From Actinostola sp. cb2023 (Eukaryota; Cnidaria; Anthozoa; Actiniaria; Actinostolidae), in NCBI GenBank assembly GCA_033675265.1, contig JAUJYZ010001397.1, positions 28,188 to 92,187 on the forward strand: a DNA stretch of 64,000 nt, read 5' to 3'. A program made the translations under genes and the position numbers. The notes under the pieces were generated by a model. The model was given only the letters and a program-made list of their open reading frames with translations, ran no database searches and was not told the DNA's origin. Within the stretch, counting starts at the first letter, position 1; every line of letters starts with the position of its first letter. Of the stretch, positions 63,633-64,000 are shown in pieces.

Positions 63633-64000
63633 TGTCGGTTGATCACACAATCAAACTGCCTCGCGAAGATTTGCCAGTGACTTCGCTTCAATGAACTCAA
63701 CATTGGACATCAGAGAGATGAAAGATCACCGACAGAGAAAGTAAAATAGGACAGTACGTTGATAGAAATGCCGGAAAAGAAACACGAGAAAAATACTTTA
63801 GTAAACCTTAATATGTTTTTCTTATTTCCTTTCTTTCTGCTCTACTGAATTAGAGTATCGACACTATATCCCGTGAAACACTCGCAAAGTAAGGGTTTTA
63901 TAGCTTCAAAATATGAACTAATACAAAGCAATGTGAAATAAAAGAAAACAGGCAAAATGGTTGATGATGTTCTGGTTGAATGAGAGCTGCTATAGAAGCA
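63633..64000. other. No feature seen
   Basis: End of window; no ORF or repeat worth calling. Confidence 0.35.

Noticed and set aside
1..64000. rRNA or tRNA genes
   Set aside because: None recognised on either strand by eye; a tRNAscan run would be decisive.

Overview
The window looks like repeat-rich nuclear DNA of an invertebrate animal, most likely a cnidarian and perhaps an anthozoan. This rests on spliced host exons, a secreted PAN/Apple plus F5/8C (discoidin) gene on the minus strand at 49.5-50.5 kb, and the types of transposons present. The species cannot be fixed from sequence alone. Very little is host coding sequence; most of the window is mobile DNA, often nested.

The backbone is a direct segmental duplication. 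Copy A (about 205-42937) and copy B (about 50641-56207) share the same ancestral sequence in the same order. Copy B is only about 5.6 kb, while copy A has been stretched to about 42.7 kb by insertions. Copy B therefore supplies empty sites for most insertions in copy A: a Mutator-like foldback element (9-bp target duplication), a tyrosine-recombinase retrotransposon (no target duplication), a 4.5-kb element with 33-bp terminal inverted repeats, a Harbinger-like MITE (TAA), a short retroposon with a TTA tail, a BEL/Pao remnant, a roughly 1-kb element, a whole Maverick/Polinton, and a 4.6-kb TTAA element with a satellite core.

Region by region: 2386-9188 is a Ngaro-type retroelement (split direct repeats A1-ORFs-B1-A2-B2) with an apparently spliced gag, a frameshifted RT/RNase H and a frameshifted tyrosine recombinase. 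9277-13801 is a DNA transposon carrying foldbacks, a TTAA MITE and minisatellites. 14816-20616 holds nested MITEs and a decayed BEL/Pao gag. 21072-36861 is a 15.8-kb Maverick/Polinton (virus-like transposon) with about 306-bp inverted repeats. It carries protein-primed DNA polymerase B, integrase, a candidate major capsid protein, packaging ATPase, a candidate sliding clamp, a candidate VLTF3-like transcription factor, several membrane or coiled-coil candidate virion proteins and a zinc-finger gene. Most of its start codons directly follow a TATATA-like string. The polymerase and the VLTF3-like gene are frameshifted and a small membrane-protein gene is split by a MITE, so this copy is inactive as it stands. 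37860-42457 is a non-autonomous TTAA element with about 690-bp inverted repeats around a 16/20-bp satellite. 42974-50640 is spacer with a minisatellite, MITEs and the PAN/F5-8C gene. 56530-57273 is a Ty3/gypsy gag and LTR remnant. 57.3-62.0 kb is a long inverted duplication containing nested MITEs and an unrecognised ORF. A candidate signal-peptide exon lies at 62989-63049.

All family calls come from motifs read by eye; no searches were run.
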